This document shows positions 7,685 through 17,980 of a stretch of DNA of 64,000 nucleotides, in pieces; the stretch's first letter is position 1; each line of letters begins with the position of its first letter. A model generated the notes under the pieces. The model had not been told where the DNA came from. It saw nothing but the letters and a program-made list of their open reading frames with translations, and searched no databases. Source of the DNA: Buttiauxella massiliensis (GTDB lineage Bacteria; Pseudomonadota; Gammaproteobacteria; Enterobacterales; Enterobacteriaceae). The translations under genes and the position numbers were made by a program. The stretch is from NCBI RefSeq assembly GCF_902500225.1, contig NZ_LR722652.1, forward strand, positions 1-64,000, in the 5' to 3' direction.

Positions 7685-8506
7685 TCATGAGACGTGTTGC
7701 AGCATGTTCTCTGCCAACACCCACAGAGCGCGGTTCAGTTTGATATCGCCATCGATACCCTGAATGGCGCGGGTATGGCGGCGTTTGCCCTGTGCCGAAC
7801 GACCGTTTAGCCCGCCTTTTATCAGATTCTCCTGTACACGCTGGAAAGTGGTCCACAGATCGCTCTTCTCATCCTCCCAACGCCGAGCGCTCAGCACCTG
7901 CGTTTCAGTGATGGGGTGATGTTCTTCACCGTAGCGATACGTCAGCACGGCACGGGCATAAGCTTGTTGATTTTCCGGCGTGAGCGTAATGGCCTGCATT
8001 GCTTCTTTGCCCTGCTCGATACGGTCGAACACATCGAGTACCTCATACGCGCCTTCAATCACCTGCCCCACCACATCACCTTTATGTGGAATGCGGATGT
8101 CACCGAAGGACTGACTGCAAACCAGACCATTCGAACAGACCTGGCGATACATTCCCGGCAACATGCGGTAACTGCTGGTACCGTCATGGCTGTTGAGCAG
8201 CACGATTTCCTGAACTTCCTTTTGGGTGATTTGCCCGGCACGACGCAGGCGCAGCATATGCTTTGTGTATTCACGGCGATCAGGGTCACGCACGCGAGCC
8301 TGACAGGCGAAGAACGGCTGGAACCCTTCATGTTGCAAGCTCTCAAGTACGTTGATAGTCGGGATGTAGGTATAGCGCGAACTGCGTGAAGTGTGCTTAT
8401 CGTCGCCAAAAACGCCGGGAACAACGCGCATCAACTCATCGTGGGTCAATGGGCGGTCGCGGCGAATTGAAGTTGCCGCGCCATAAAGGGTGGATAATCG
8501 GGTCAT
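7685..8506 (-). CDS. DUF932-family protein (YfjQ/YafZ type)
   Basis: 273 residues from MTRLSTLYGAATSIRRDRPLT. RYTYIPTINVLESLQHEGFQP and the SNGLVCSQ region are typical of the DUF932 (phage/plasmid-like TIGR03299-related) family and resemble E. coli YfjQ/YafZ from CP4-57 and CP4-6. The start at 8506 is chosen because AAGGA lies nine bases upstream; the frame stays open to 8611 across a terminator hairpin, so the longer version is unlikely. It heads the block radC-cbeA-cbtA-phosphatase. Function unknown. Confidence 0.85.
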   Translation of the reverse strand: MTRLSTLYGAATSIRRDRPLTHDELMRVVPGVFGDDKHTSRSSRYTYIPTINVLESLQHEGFQPFFACQARVRDPDRREYTKHMLRLRRAGQITQKEVQEIVLLNSHDGTSSYRMLPGMYRQVCSNGLVCSQSFGDIRIPHKGDVVGQVIEGAYEVLDVFDRIEQGKEAMQAITLTPENQQAYARAVLTYRYGEEHHPITETQVLSARRWEDEKSDLWTTFQRVQENLIKGGLNGRSAQGKRRHTRAIQGIDGDIKLNRALWVLAENMLQHVS

Positions 8507-8528
8507 AGTGAGATTCCTTATAAACGGC

Positions 8529-8560
8529 AAAAAGCCCGGACACATCGGTGTCCGAGCTTT
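8529..8560 (-). terminator. Intrinsic terminator
   Basis: On the minus strand AAAGCTCGGACAC pairs with GTGTCCGGGCTTT around a CGAT loop and is followed by T's. It lies between the exported-protein gene (ends 8593) and the DUF932 gene (starts 8506), separating the two transcripts. Confidence 0.88.
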
Positions 8561-8592
8561 ATCAAAGAGATATTTTCTGCTGATGCAACAAC

Positions 8593-9063
8593 TCAGGACT
8601 GATTCATACAATCCTGCCAGGTGATGCCTTTCAGTGCTTCGTTAAGCCCACGGGCGCTGAATGGCTTTGAATCACCGGTCTGGCGGGAAGTGAAAACAAT
8701 GGTGTCACTTGCTTTCGCGTGCGCCAGCGCCTCAAACACAAGCTGCGCCGGAACCGGCTCGTTCGGGAACATCGTATCGTTACTCAGCTCATAGGTTTTG
8801 TTGTTGATCCGCAGATACAGATCATCCAGCGCTTCATCAGATCTGGCCGACCAGTTTTCCTTTTGCGAGCTAAGCGTGACCAGCATCTGTTTGTTACTAC
8901 AACTGACCGTCAGCGCCTGTCCGGCACGGTTCTGCGTGTTCAGGGCGAACTCCATGCCACCGGTGTTGCCGTACCAGTTCCCCCATTCCTGTTCAGTAAC
9001 AGCGGCGGAAACACTGGCAGAAATCAGCAGGACGGTGGATAAAGCAATGCGTATTTTATTCAT
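8593..9063 (-). CDS. Exported (periplasmic) protein of unknown function
   Basis: 156 residues with a clear Sec signal peptide: MNKIRIALSTVLLISASVSA, cleavage likely after Ala20 or nearby. The mature part is hydrophilic with two cysteines, SCSN in the middle and QDCMNQS at the end, which could form a disulphide in the periplasm. No domain is recognised. It lies downstream of an EcsC-family gene with a short gap. A similar arrangement, EcsC gene plus exported protein, occurs at 27515-29007, which suggests the two proteins work together at the membrane. Confidence 0.72.
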   Translation of the reverse strand: MNKIRIALSTVLLISASVSAAVTEQEWGNWYGNTGGMEFALNTQNRAGQALTVSCSNKQMLVTLSSQKENWSARSDEALDDLYLRINNKTYELSNDTMFPNEPVPAQLVFEALAHAKASDTIVFTSRQTGDSKPFSARGLNEALKGITWQDCMNQS

Positions 9064-9185
9064 GAAAAAACCTCATTCATCAGAATGTTAGAAATGGATT
9101 ATTGAAGGTTTGGGAGAGAGATAACATACCAATGGTCAGTGACACAGCCTATCAGCAAGCCATGGCGATAAGAGAAAATGTTGTT

Positions 9186-9869
9186 TCAGTCTGGGAGACG
9201 GGGGATGGCATCCAGAAAGGTAGTACGGGCAATACCACCAATAGTGCGAGTAGAAGCCATGTCCACAGCACCGCTGACAACACCGCCCGCCAGCGGCACC
9301 AGACGGATCATGCTTTCCGCGCTCACCAGCCCGGCGCGGGTGACGAGCAGCGCCAGAGTTTTCTCTGCCACCTGCTGCGTTATTGTCACCGCCCAGCGGT
9401 TGATAGACTGAAGCGACAATTCATGTAACAACGCTTTTGCCGCGTTACCACACAGGCATAAACCTGCAAGTGCTCGGATGCGCTCGTCAGACAGTCGGTG
9501 TTGCCCAAGACAAGCAATCGCCGCTACCAGTCGGGTCTGGAGAAACAACACGCTGGTAACATTCAGCGGCAGCGTAACAGGCAAAGCCACTACACCACCG
9601 ATGCCGGAGAGAAAGCCACTGCTACCTGCTTTGATACTCTCCCAATGGACTATATTGCGGGAGGCGAGCTGCACATCACCGTTGGCGTCTTCAAGATAGC
9701 GAGCAGCGAGCATTTCGGCTGATTCGGCACCTGCGATGCCGCTGACAGCTTTATCGTAGAGCCAGCCGACAATGGTGTGGAAAGAGCGTGGGTGAGCGGT
9801 TTCGGGGGACTCATCGGTATCGTCATCTTCGTAGTATTCAGCGTCTTCGTATTGATTGTTCAAATCCAT
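9186..9869 (-). CDS. EcsC-family protein, copy 1
   Basis: 227 residues with a very acidic N-terminus (about 25 residues rich in Asp and Glu). The EcsC core follows: GFLSGIGGVVALPVTLPLNV, then LFLQTRLVAAIACLGQHRL and a GLCLCGNAAK segment, ending in a glycine-rich hydrophobic region (VPLAGGVVSGAVD). The core aligns well with the second EcsC gene at 27515-28156. Hydrophobic glycine-rich stretches suggest association with the inner membrane. AAAGGAG precedes the ATG. EcsC proteins have no settled biochemical function. Confidence 0.82.
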   Translation of the reverse strand: MDLNNQYEDAEYYEDDDTDESPETAHPRSFHTIVGWLYDKAVSGIAGAESAEMLAARYLEDANGDVQLASRNIVHWESIKAGSSGFLSGIGGVVALPVTLPLNVTSVLFLQTRLVAAIACLGQHRLSDERIRALAGLCLCGNAAKALLHELSLQSINRWAVTITQQVAEKTLALLVTRAGLVSAESMIRLVPLAGGVVSGAVDMASTRTIGGIARTTFLDAIPRLPD

Positions 9870-9889
9870 ATCACTCCTTTGTTATCAGA

Positions 9890-9933
9890 CAGATAAAAAG
9901 AAGGCTGGGACCATCGTGAAGATGATTCCAGCC
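9890..9933 (-). terminator. Probable intrinsic terminator
   Basis: On the minus strand GGCTGGAA and TCCCAGCC pair (one wobble) around a 15-base loop and are followed by TTCTTTTTAT. It would end the long leftward transcript after the membrane-anchored gene at 10134-10685, before the EcsC gene. Confidence 0.6.
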
Positions 9934-10133
9934 GGAGGTTCATAAGGGTGATATGGGTGTGAAAATATTTGGATTCGCTGGCGTAAGTATCTTCTACTGA
10001 ATAGTTACCCAGCCATTAAGCGGATATGGTAGTAATCTGTGCACCCGCCAACAATTTGCTCAGGGACCTGAATGACCAGTGTTGTAAATGCGTGATTCAG
10101 GGATGAGGAGTGTTGTTGTGGAAAATTAGAAAT

Positions 10134-10685
10134 TTAATTAATTCTGACTTGTTTATTCTCTGAATAAATATATCGAAACTTATCACCATATATGGATTCA
10201 ATATCCAGAATAAAATCCAACCTAGATGATTCTAACGTCGCTAACATTAACATCAGAGAATCAAGTGAACAGCTCTTATCTGTTCCCCTTGCCTCAATCA
10301 GAAACGTTTCGTCCCCAACTCTGAAGGAGTCATTTGGTCGTGGGCCACCAACGACGAAACACTTTGCATTTAGTCCAAGAGAGCTCACTGCACCAAGAAA
10401 TACATTGTTATTGATAGGATTAACCTTTTTTCCATCGACAGTGACAGAAATGGCAGAAACAAATGCTGTTCCCATCCCATTATTGATGATGTAAACACCC
10501 GATTTGTTAATTCGGCCATCATTGGCAAAGTAGGCATTAACTCGTGGTTCGACAGAAATATGGTTGTGTCGAATTTGTTCCTTTCCTTGCCAGATTGTGA
10601 AAAAAAGAGAACCGATAGCAATAATAATTCCCGCTGATGCCAGAACTGTATCTCTGTATTCTTTAAAAAACGCTCTTATATCCAT
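10134..10685 (-). CDS. Single-span membrane-anchored protein of unknown function
   Basis: 183 residues. One transmembrane helix at residues 13-33 (VLASAGIIIAIGSLFFTIW) is followed by a domain rich in beta-like segments. There is no cleavable signal peptide, so the protein is anchored with a short N-terminal tail. GGGAAGG lies upstream of the ATG. It is the last gene of the leftward series beginning with hsdM and starts 25 bases after the ParB-like gene. The gene is AT-rich, like the GTPase-like gene in the same series. No family is recognised. Confidence 0.65.
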   Translation of the reverse strand: MDIRAFFKEYRDTVLASAGIIIAIGSLFFTIWQGKEQIRHNHISVEPRVNAYFANDGRINKSGVYIINNGMGTAFVSAISVTVDGKKVNPINNNVFLGAVSSLGLNAKCFVVGGPRPNDSFRVGDETFLIEARGTDKSCSLDSLMLMLATLESSRLDFILDIESIYGDKFRYIYSENKQVRIN

Positions 10686-10710
10686 AACCGCCTTCCCTTT
10701 ATTGATTTAA

Positions 10711-11742
10711 CTAATCACTCACGCGATTAAGGATCCTTTCCAGGTATTCCCCGAGCTGATGTTTATGCAACAAGGCTCCAACGTCTCGCGCCCAGGATTC
10801 CCCCTCGCCGAGAATAGCCCGACTGTGAGTTGAAGCGTACAGATAGCGGGTATCATAAAGATTAATCAACGTCTGGTTCACCCCATCAACGCTACATTCA
10901 GGGTTTTTACGCTGTTGTTGCTCCAGCGCCCGGACAATACGAGCCTGATGTTCAGGATCTGACGGAAACTCCCTTTCATTCAGTTCACTGAGCACCAGAA
11001 ACAGAGGCGGGATACCTTCTTCAATCGCCGCCTGAAGACGATAATGACCATCCAGGATCACAAACGATGCCAGCCCGGCAATGTACCAGACCAGCACAGG
11101 TGGTAACGTCCCCTCACGGCATTTTTTACGCCACCATTTTAGCCGCCCGGCATCGGTTTTTATCGAGTAACGCCCTAGCAGCAAATTACCGCCCCACCAC
11201 CAGTCCACCAACCTGACTTTTTGCGGATCCGTTAAATCAGGGAAATCTTCGCCATAGAGAGTCCAATCACAGCCAATATTTCCCGTACTGGCTGGCGAAT
11301 TAAAACACCAGTGTGCAACCGGTACAGTCTGTTGGCAGGAGTATGGCGCAGTACGGTTGACCAAATCCATTGGTCTCAATAACCAACGACGCGTAGGTAA
11401 CAGTGGTTCAGGGGCACCCATCAGTTGCCGGGCAAAATAGCGACACCATCCACTTATCCATGCCTGCTTTTTAACTGACTCCACATCGGCCGATGTCACA
11501 GGAGGCAACAAGTCCTGCTGACCGGGATGATCGGCATTAAACACCAGCCAGACGCCGGAATGATCTTTAAGCATTGAAGCCCAGAACAATGTCTCTCCCT
11601 GAAGCTGAAGCGCCATACGCCCATGGTGACCACTTAGCATCTCCATCGCCTGATCGGAGTGTTGCTCACCCCGGACCATTAACTCCAGTCCCTGCCAGGT
11701 GTTATTCCGATCAAGTAAATCCTTCCACCAATATTGCGCCAT
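10711..11742 (-). CDS. ParB/Srx-like domain protein of unknown function
   Basis: 343 residues. The segment LPPVLVWYIAGLASFVILDG followed by HYRLQAAIEEG (about residues 215-245) matches the ParB/sulfiredoxin-fold motif ILDGHHRLxAA found in ParB-N-like nucleotidases and other phage or island proteins. The N-terminal 200 residues, rich in Trp, are not recognised. The C-terminus is helical. AGGGAATGG precedes the ATG. Given its position in a defence-gene series it may be a nucleotide-using or DNA-binding component, but that is inference. Confidence 0.62.
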   Translation of the reverse strand: MAQYWWKDLLDRNNTWQGLELMVRGEQHSDQAMEMLSGHHGRMALQLQGETLFWASMLKDHSGVWLVFNADHPGQQDLLPPVTSADVESVKKQAWISGWCRYFARQLMGAPEPLLPTRRWLLRPMDLVNRTAPYSCQQTVPVAHWCFNSPASTGNIGCDWTLYGEDFPDLTDPQKVRLVDWWWGGNLLLGRYSIKTDAGRLKWWRKKCREGTLPPVLVWYIAGLASFVILDGHYRLQAAIEEGIPPLFLVLSELNEREFPSDPEHQARIVRALEQQQRKNPECSVDGVNQTLINLYDTRYLYASTHSRAILGEGESWARDVGALLHKHQLGEYLERILNRVSD

Positions 11743-11959
11743 TTACCATTCCCTGTGACTTATTTGCGAACAGTTTAAGGTAGCCAAAGAGCGTTACATA
11801 ATGAAGAAATTTATGAGGCATGATTTCTCATTCGCATTCTGAGTTTCCGACTACCAAACACTTCCCCCTGGGTTAGATCTTGCTGGCGTTGAGATTGTAC
11901 TGGGTGCGCTATGCTGCTTGACCGTCGACAAATATTACTGCGTCATAGCTTTGGACGCT

Positions 11960-12925
11960 TTATGACGCTTCACTCTTAAAAAGCTCAGAATTACTGGCAT
12001 AAGGAACCTTCCCTGAAGGAACAACGCTTGCTGCAGCATTCAAATGCACATCCTGATCGTCAAAGAAAATATGCGGCTTAAATGCCTTCAGAACTTTTGT
12101 TTTTTCAACACCGCCCAGAAAAAAAGCTTCATCAACATAAACTCCCCAACTTCTCAGCGTTTTAATAACTCGCATTTCCGAAGGGCTGTTTCTGGCCGTC
12201 ACCAGTGCAATACGGACAGGAGAATACTCAACCCTTGTCGGTAGTCGCTCCTGAAGCTTGGCTATTTTTTTTAGCAAAGTGGCATATGGCCCCTCAGCCA
12301 TTGGGATATCTTGCTGTGCATCCTCCTGGGCATGAAAAGCAGCCATACCTTGAGTCTTATAAACTAACTCACTTTCATCAGAGAAAAGCACGGCATCACC
12401 GTCAAACGCAATGCGGACCTGCCCTTCCGGTATATCGGAGGCGTCGGAAGGTGGATCTTTTAATATAGCGGCGGCGCAAAACCGGGAATCAATGACCTTT
12501 TGGGCATCTTCGACATTGGTAGTTAAAAACAGATCGACATCAAAAGCATCAAGGTAATCGGCAACGGTTTCGCCTGCGGTAAAGGCAGTGCGTGTGATAT
12601 CGAGTTTGTCATGACGAATGGTATTCAAAACGCGGATACCGGTATCAGGACTGTTACGCGACATTACGACAACTTCAACTAACGGTGATTTATCATCCGG
12701 TTGACGATGCTGGTTGAGCCCCAGAAGAGCTTTGACTAAGGGGTAACCTGTACCAGGCTGCAAAGGTTGGTTTTCGTGCTCCAGCATATAGGCGCGATAC
12801 TTTTCGATAGCACTATCGGGATCGGTCGCATAAGTTTCGCGAAACGTGCGATCGGATTCGCTCATGTCAAAAAGCGCCGTTGCGCTAATGCCGATAACCA
12901 AGGTGTTACTTAAATCTAAAGGCAT
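11960..12925 (-). CDS. 5'-nucleotidase (cytosolic cN-I-like, PF06189 type)
   Basis: 321 residues from MPLDLSNTLVIGISATALFDMSESD. The opening LVIGISATALFD, the VVVMSRNSPDTGIRVLNTI segment, RIAFDGDAVLFSDESE (an Asp-rich HAD-like catalytic loop), VTARNSPSEMRVIKTLRSWG and IFFDDQDVH follow the bacterial 5'-nucleotidase family related to eukaryotic cN-I. These enzymes dephosphorylate nucleoside monophosphates. AGGAGAG lies upstream of the chosen start. It lies in the leftward series between a GTPase-like gene and a ParB-like gene, suggesting a role with defence genes; the physiological substrate is unknown. Confidence 0.8.
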   Translation of the reverse strand: MPLDLSNTLVIGISATALFDMSESDRTFRETYATDPDSAIEKYRAYMLEHENQPLQPGTGYPLVKALLGLNQHRQPDDKSPLVEVVVMSRNSPDTGIRVLNTIRHDKLDITRTAFTAGETVADYLDAFDVDLFLTTNVEDAQKVIDSRFCAAAILKDPPSDASDIPEGQVRIAFDGDAVLFSDESELVYKTQGMAAFHAQEDAQQDIPMAEGPYATLLKKIAKLQERLPTRVEYSPVRIALVTARNSPSEMRVIKTLRSWGVYVDEAFFLGGVEKTKVLKAFKPHIFFDDQDVHLNAAASVVPSGKVPYASNSELFKSEAS

Positions 12926-13029
12926 TATTACTCTCCTTACACGAATATAAAAAGAACCACCAATGACACTAACAGAAAAATTTTGATAAATAGCCCAAAA
13001 CATTAGCTTGGGCTATTTACCCACCTGTG

Positions 13030-14766
13030 CTATTTACAATTATCAATTGACTTAACAACGACCCCCTTCATTTTATCTTTGAATTTTTTAAAACTTTCAA
13101 CTTGAGAAGAATCGACCACCACGTCATTAATAATAGTGGACACTGCATTTCTTCTCTTTATGGTTGAGCCAGCACCTGCAAATAAATAAGATTCTTTCCA
13201 TTTTTCATATGGTTCAATGATTAAATTATTGCGAATAAAACCAAGAATAAGTTTATTGAACTCTCTTTTTATTTTATCAATGCTCTTTTGTTTTAAATTA
13301 TCAACTGCATCACACTCCCAACTTGTTGGCGATGACAAGAAACCACCAATATATTGACTTGCAACCTCTTCAAAATCAGTAATTGGCATAAACATTCTGA
13401 ATTCATCTATATTTGAATACATCCGCCTGTTAAATGCCTCTATTGTTTTCCAATGCTCCTTATTCAGTAATCTATTGTATTTTGATTTAAAATTATTAGA
13501 GGTGGTGTTTATATGCAATGCTAATAATTCGAAGTCATATCTCGGCTCTATAAAAACATCATAATTATCAATCATGGAAACTGTACTTTCGAATATCGAG
13601 TTAAAACCGAGCATTAACCTCTCATTGTATTCAGACTTATCAAGATTACCAACAAAATAGATATCATCAATAGCAATATTGCATTTTACATCTTCTTTTT
13701 TTAATGCATCCAGTACATTGCTAAGCCCATCTTTTACACAGTCAATTCTTTCATCATCGGTAGGTTCATCAGAATCATAAGGTATAACTTCATCAAGTTT
13801 AGTAAAGATCAGCTTTAGTTTATCACCATACCCACGCTGAAATATGCTTTTCAATGCATTTTTACCACCAGCAATAAATGGTTTCTTTGATTCTTCAATA
13901 AGCAAAATGGAATTTACATCATAAAAGAAATCATAATGTCTGGCATCTAACTGGGCACTTTCTTTCGTATTATGACCAATACCCTCACCATCAATAATGA
14001 CTATTTCCGTGCTATCACTTACCCATTCTGATTTGAGCGCCCCACTCACTCTGGAATATTCAACAACAGGGGATATCGATTCTTTATCACTTGATAGTAT
14101 TTTTTTGCATTTCGTAATAAAAATTTCTTTTTCTGGGGAACTAAATTTGTATATCTGTGATTCGTTATTTAATTCTTTCCCATCACAAATTGACATTACA
14201 ACCTGCTGGACCGCACCCAATATTTCATTTTGGATACATTCAACTTTATCATTAAGTTCATCAATAGCAAAGCTGATATATTCATCCTGATCAGTAATAT
14301 CACCTTTAAATATTTCTTTTAGTTCATTTATTTTTTGAGAAAGCAATGGAGTGAGCAAAACAACTTTTTTAGCAAAACCTTCAATATTATTTACATCAAG
14401 AAGGTAATATAAACGAAACCGCTGATCGCTTGTCTGACGCAAGCTTCTTATAACGTCATCACCTTTCAATGATTTTTCCAACGCTTCCTTTAGTATTTCC
14501 TTAATATATCCTTTAATTTCAGCAACGGATTTTAATAAAATTGTCAATTCAAAATCAGAAGACTTGCATATTACATATTCAGTTGGTGCAACAGTTGTTC
14601 TATTCTGTCGGGTAGTTGGGAATTTAGTGTTTTCAGTCCCTAGAACCTTTCGAATAAAAGTTGTTTTTCCTGCACCAGTATCGCCTAAAAGATATATTTT
14701 AGGGATTCCTTTAGGGATTGGGCTTACTTTATCTAATTGTTGCTGTATTTCACTATATTTGCTCAC
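13030..14766 (-). CDS. P-loop GTPase-like protein of unknown function
   Basis: 578 residues with a GTG start (14766) and GAGG seven bases upstream. It has a Walker A/G1 motif GDTGAGKT at residues 28-35, a G3-like IIDGEGIGH at 257-265 and a G4-like TKLD at 322-325. About 180 residues of helical insertion between G1 and G3 and a long helical C-terminal half give a layout reminiscent of dynamin-like or septin-like large GTPases, but no close family is recognised. The gene is clearly more AT-rich than its hsd neighbours, which suggests a separate origin. It begins 64 bases after hsdR in the same direction. Confidence 0.7.
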   Translation of the reverse strand: MSKYSEIQQQLDKVSPIPKGIPKIYLLGDTGAGKTTFIRKVLGTENTKFPTTRQNRTTVAPTEYVICKSSDFELTILLKSVAEIKGYIKEILKEALEKSLKGDDVIRSLRQTSDQRFRLYYLLDVNNIEGFAKKVVLLTPLLSQKINELKEIFKGDITDQDEYISFAIDELNDKVECIQNEILGAVQQVVMSICDGKELNNESQIYKFSSPEKEIFITKCKKILSSDKESISPVVEYSRVSGALKSEWVSDSTEIVIIDGEGIGHNTKESAQLDARHYDFFYDVNSILLIEESKKPFIAGGKNALKSIFQRGYGDKLKLIFTKLDEVIPYDSDEPTDDERIDCVKDGLSNVLDALKKEDVKCNIAIDDIYFVGNLDKSEYNERLMLGFNSIFESTVSMIDNYDVFIEPRYDFELLALHINTTSNNFKSKYNRLLNKEHWKTIEAFNRRMYSNIDEFRMFMPITDFEEVASQYIGGFLSSPTSWECDAVDNLKQKSIDKIKREFNKLILGFIRNNLIIEPYEKWKESYLFAGAGSTIKRRNAVSTIINDVVVDSSQVESFKKFKDKMKGVVVKSIDNCK

Positions 14767-14830
14767 GACTGTGCCTCTTAACTAATGATGATTTAGCTAT
14801 GGCTGGCAGTTGACAGGGCCAGCCCAAAAT

Positions 14831-17800
14831 TCACATCGTCCAGTGATTCGAAATCACTTCCGCTTGTTTCAGAATCAGTTCTACTGCATCAGGTGTTTTA
14901 TCAGGTGGATACTTATAACGACGCAGTGTCTGACGAACCAGAATACGCAACCTGGCCCGAACGCTCTCGCGCACTTGCCAATCTACGGTGGTGGATTGCC
15001 GTAGCTTCAGCGTCACTTCTATCGCTAGCTTCTTAAGCACCTCATCTCCTAATTCCCGAACGGCGCTTTCGTTTTCTGCTAATGCGTCGTAGAAAGCAAT
15101 CTCATCAGGATTTAGGCCAAGTGCATCATCACGCGCCATTGCGGACTGAAAATCCTTCGCCATCTGGATCAGCTCTTCAATCACCTGTGCCGTCTCAATA
15201 GCCCGGTTGTTATATTTAATTAACACCGCCTGAAGACGTTCCGAATACTTCTTCTCCTGCACCACGTTATTTTTTGTGCGGGACTGGATACCATCATTAA
15301 TCAGTTTTTCCAGCAACTCTACCGCCAGGTTACGATACGGCATATCGTGGACTTCCTGCAAAAACTCATCAGAAAGTAAGCCAATATTGGGTTTATCCAG
15401 CCCGGCTAGTGTGAAAATATCATCCACGCCGTTAGCAATTACGGCATTATCCAGAATCTGTTTCAGCGCGGAGTTTTTCTCGGCCTGACTTATTTTTTTG
15501 TCCACGCTGGTAAATTTGCTGATAGCGGCCTTCACCGCAGACAAGAACGCAATCTCCAGTTTATAAGGCTGCGCCGCATCCAGCGTACAGCAAAGCGACC
15601 AGGCTTTGGTAATTGCCAGTACGTTATCAAGAAAACGCTTCTTACCGTCTTCAAGGCCGAGCACGTAGTTTGCAACAGGCACCAACAGCTTTTGTGCGTA
15701 AGCTTCAAAGCCGGTGTAGTCAAAACCCGCTGACGTTGCTGTTTTGGCAAACATACCGTGGATGATGTCTAGCTTTTCCAGCATAATTGCCAGTGCTTCT
15801 TCGGCATTAATGGTCGCATCGCCTTTACCGTTTGCATCGGTATAGGTTTTCAGTGCCAGTTTCAGTTCATTGGCGATTCCGATGTAATCAACCACCAGCC
15901 CGCCGGGTTTATCTTTAAATACCCGGTTGACGCGGGCAATGGCCTGCATCAGGTTATGTCCGCGCATTGGCTTGTCGATATACATAGTGTGACAGCAGGG
16001 GGCGTCGAAGCCGGTCAGCCACATATCGCGCACAATCACCAGCTTCAGTGGATCGTTCACATTCTTGAAGCGTGACTCTAGTCGTTTTTTAGTTCGCTTG
16101 TTGTAGATATGCGGTTGCAGCATTGCCTTATCGGACGCTGTACCGGTCATCACGATTTTGATTTGTCCTTTTTCAGGATCGTCATTGTGCCACTCTGGGC
16201 GTAGCGCGATAATTTCATCGTAAAGATGGACGCAGATTTCTCGGCTCATCGCGACAATCATCGCCTTGCCGTCCATTACGGTATTGCGCTTCTCAAAGTG
16301 GGAAATCAGATCAGCGGCAACCTGCTGGAGACGAGGTTTAGCACCAACCAGTTTCTCCAGACGGCTCCATTCACCTTTGGTTTTTTCACGCAGGTCCAAC
16401 TCATCATCTTCAATCAGTTCATCAACCTGATCGGAGAGCGCCGCCAGTTCTTCATGATTGAGATCGAGTTTCGCTAGCCGGGATTCGTAGTGAATAGGCA
16501 CTGTTGCGCCATCGTCCACCGCATCCTGAATATCGTAAATCGAGACGTAATCGCCAAATACAGCGCGGGTATCGCGATCCTCTGCCGAAACCGGTGTTCC
16601 AGTAAATCCCAGAAACGAGGCGTTGGGCAGCGCGTCACGCATATGTTTAGCGTAACCGTATTTATAGACGCCGGTTTCCCGGTCCAGGTTGGCTTTCATG
16701 CCGTACTGGCTGCGATGCGCTTCATCGGAAATAACAACGATATTGCTGCGCCCATTGAGTACCGGATGGGCGTTTTCCCCTTCTTCCGGGGAGAATTTCT
16801 GCACGGTAGTGAAGATAATGCCGCCTGCATCGCGAGTAGCAAGCAGTTCCCGCAGTGCTTCGCGGTCATCCGCCTGCACTGGCATCTGTTTTAGCAGTTC
16901 CTGCGCCTGACAGAAGGTGCCGTAAAGCTGACCGTCCAGATCGTTACGATCGGTTACGACCACAATCGTCGGGTTGCCCATCTCCGGCTGTTGTAGCAGT
17001 TTGCCGACATAACAACACATGGAGATGCTTTTACCGGAGCCCTGCGTATGCCAGACCACACCTGCTTTCTTACTGCCTGGCTGAATGTTGCTGTGCAGGG
17101 CTAGTTGCTTACCGGTAGCAGCGACGATCGTTGCCTGCACGGCCTCACGTACCGCGTGGAACTGGTGATAACCGGCTATTTTTTTAACCAGCCTTTCGTC
17201 ATTGTTCTCGAATAGGATGAAGTAGCGGATATAGTCGAGCAACAGTTCCCGGTTAAAGAACCCCCGCACCATGGTTTCCAGTTGCCATTCCAGCAGGGGC
17301 TTGTCATTTTCATTACTGATGGTCTTCCACGGCATAAAACGTTCTTCCGTGGCTGTCAAAGAACCCACACGTGCCAGATAGCCATCGCTGACAATCAGCG
17401 CTTCATTGCTGATAAACAGATCGCGAATTTCATCTTTATAGGTCTGTAACTGGTGGTAGGCATCCCAGATATCTACTTTGTCGTCGATGGGGCTTTTCAG
17501 TTCCACCACCGCCAGCGGCAATCCGTTAATAAAGCAGACGATATCCGGGCGACGAGGCTGTTTCGTCCCGCTGATGGTCATCTGATTGACCACCATAAAA
17601 CGGTTGTTTTGCGGCTGGTTAAAATCCACCAGCAAGGCATGGTCGTGGATAAGTTCTTCGTCGCGGCGGTACTGAACCGGTACACCTTCCAGCAGCCAGT
17701 GATGGAAGGCTTTGTTACTGGCAATCAGATCCGGGCTTTCAGCACGAGTAATACGGGAGATAACCTGTTCGAAGACGTCTGCGGGCAGATGCGGGTTGAG

Positions 17801-17965
17801 TTTTTGCAGGCAGGAGGTCAACACGGGTGTCAGGAATACATCATGATAGCTGGCGCGTTGCGGGTTACTACCATCAGGAGCAATATCCGGCCCGTGATGA
17901 ATTTCCCAGCCTTGTTCGGCAAACCACCCCAGGCAAAGCTGTTCTAAGTCGTCTTCAGTCAGCAT
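14831..17965 (-). CDS. hsdR: Type I restriction enzyme subunit HsdR
   Basis: The 1044-residue motor/nuclease subunit cuts unmodified DNA after translocation. The N-terminal PD-(D/E)xK nuclease has Asp141 (RRPDIV) and Glu155-Leu-Lys157 (VVELKSP). The helicase part has Walker A HTQGSGKS at 306-313, DEAH at 414-417, and further SF2 motifs such as FTGTP. The C-terminal HsdM-binding part is helical. Length is normal for HsdR. AGGACG lies upstream of the ATG. It comes last of the hsd genes, 15 bases after the DUF4268 gene, an inserted gene between hsdS and hsdR. Confidence 0.97.
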   Translation of the reverse strand: MLTEDDLEQLCLGWFAEQGWEIHHGPDIAPDGSNPQRASYHDVFLTPVLTSCLQKLNPHLPADVFEQVISRITRAESPDLIASNKAFHHWLLEGVPVQYRRDEELIHDHALLVDFNQPQNNRFMVVNQMTISGTKQPRRPDIVCFINGLPLAVVELKSPIDDKVDIWDAYHQLQTYKDEIRDLFISNEALIVSDGYLARVGSLTATEERFMPWKTISNENDKPLLEWQLETMVRGFFNRELLLDYIRYFILFENNDERLVKKIAGYHQFHAVREAVQATIVAATGKQLALHSNIQPGSKKAGVVWHTQGSGKSISMCCYVGKLLQQPEMGNPTIVVVTDRNDLDGQLYGTFCQAQELLKQMPVQADDREALRELLATRDAGGIIFTTVQKFSPEEGENAHPVLNGRSNIVVISDEAHRSQYGMKANLDRETGVYKYGYAKHMRDALPNASFLGFTGTPVSAEDRDTRAVFGDYVSIYDIQDAVDDGATVPIHYESRLAKLDLNHEELAALSDQVDELIEDDELDLREKTKGEWSRLEKLVGAKPRLQQVAADLISHFEKRNTVMDGKAMIVAMSREICVHLYDEIIALRPEWHNDDPEKGQIKIVMTGTASDKAMLQPHIYNKRTKKRLESRFKNVNDPLKLVIVRDMWLTGFDAPCCHTMYIDKPMRGHNLMQAIARVNRVFKDKPGGLVVDYIGIANELKLALKTYTDANGKGDATINAEEALAIMLEKLDIIHGMFAKTATSAGFDYTGFEAYAQKLLVPVANYVLGLEDGKKRFLDNVLAITKAWSLCCTLDAAQPYKLEIAFLSAVKAAISKFTSVDKKISQAEKNSALKQILDNAVIANGVDDIFTLAGLDKPNIGLLSDEFLQEVHDMPYRNLAVELLEKLINDGIQSRTKNNVVQEKKYSERLQAVLIKYNNRAIETAQVIEELIQMAKDFQSAMARDDALGLNPDEIAFYDALAENESAVRELGDEVLKKLAIEVTLKLRQSTTVDWQVRESVRARLRILVRQTLRRYKYPPDKTPDAVELILKQAEVISNHWTM

Positions 17966-17980
17966 CGGTAACGTCCTGTG

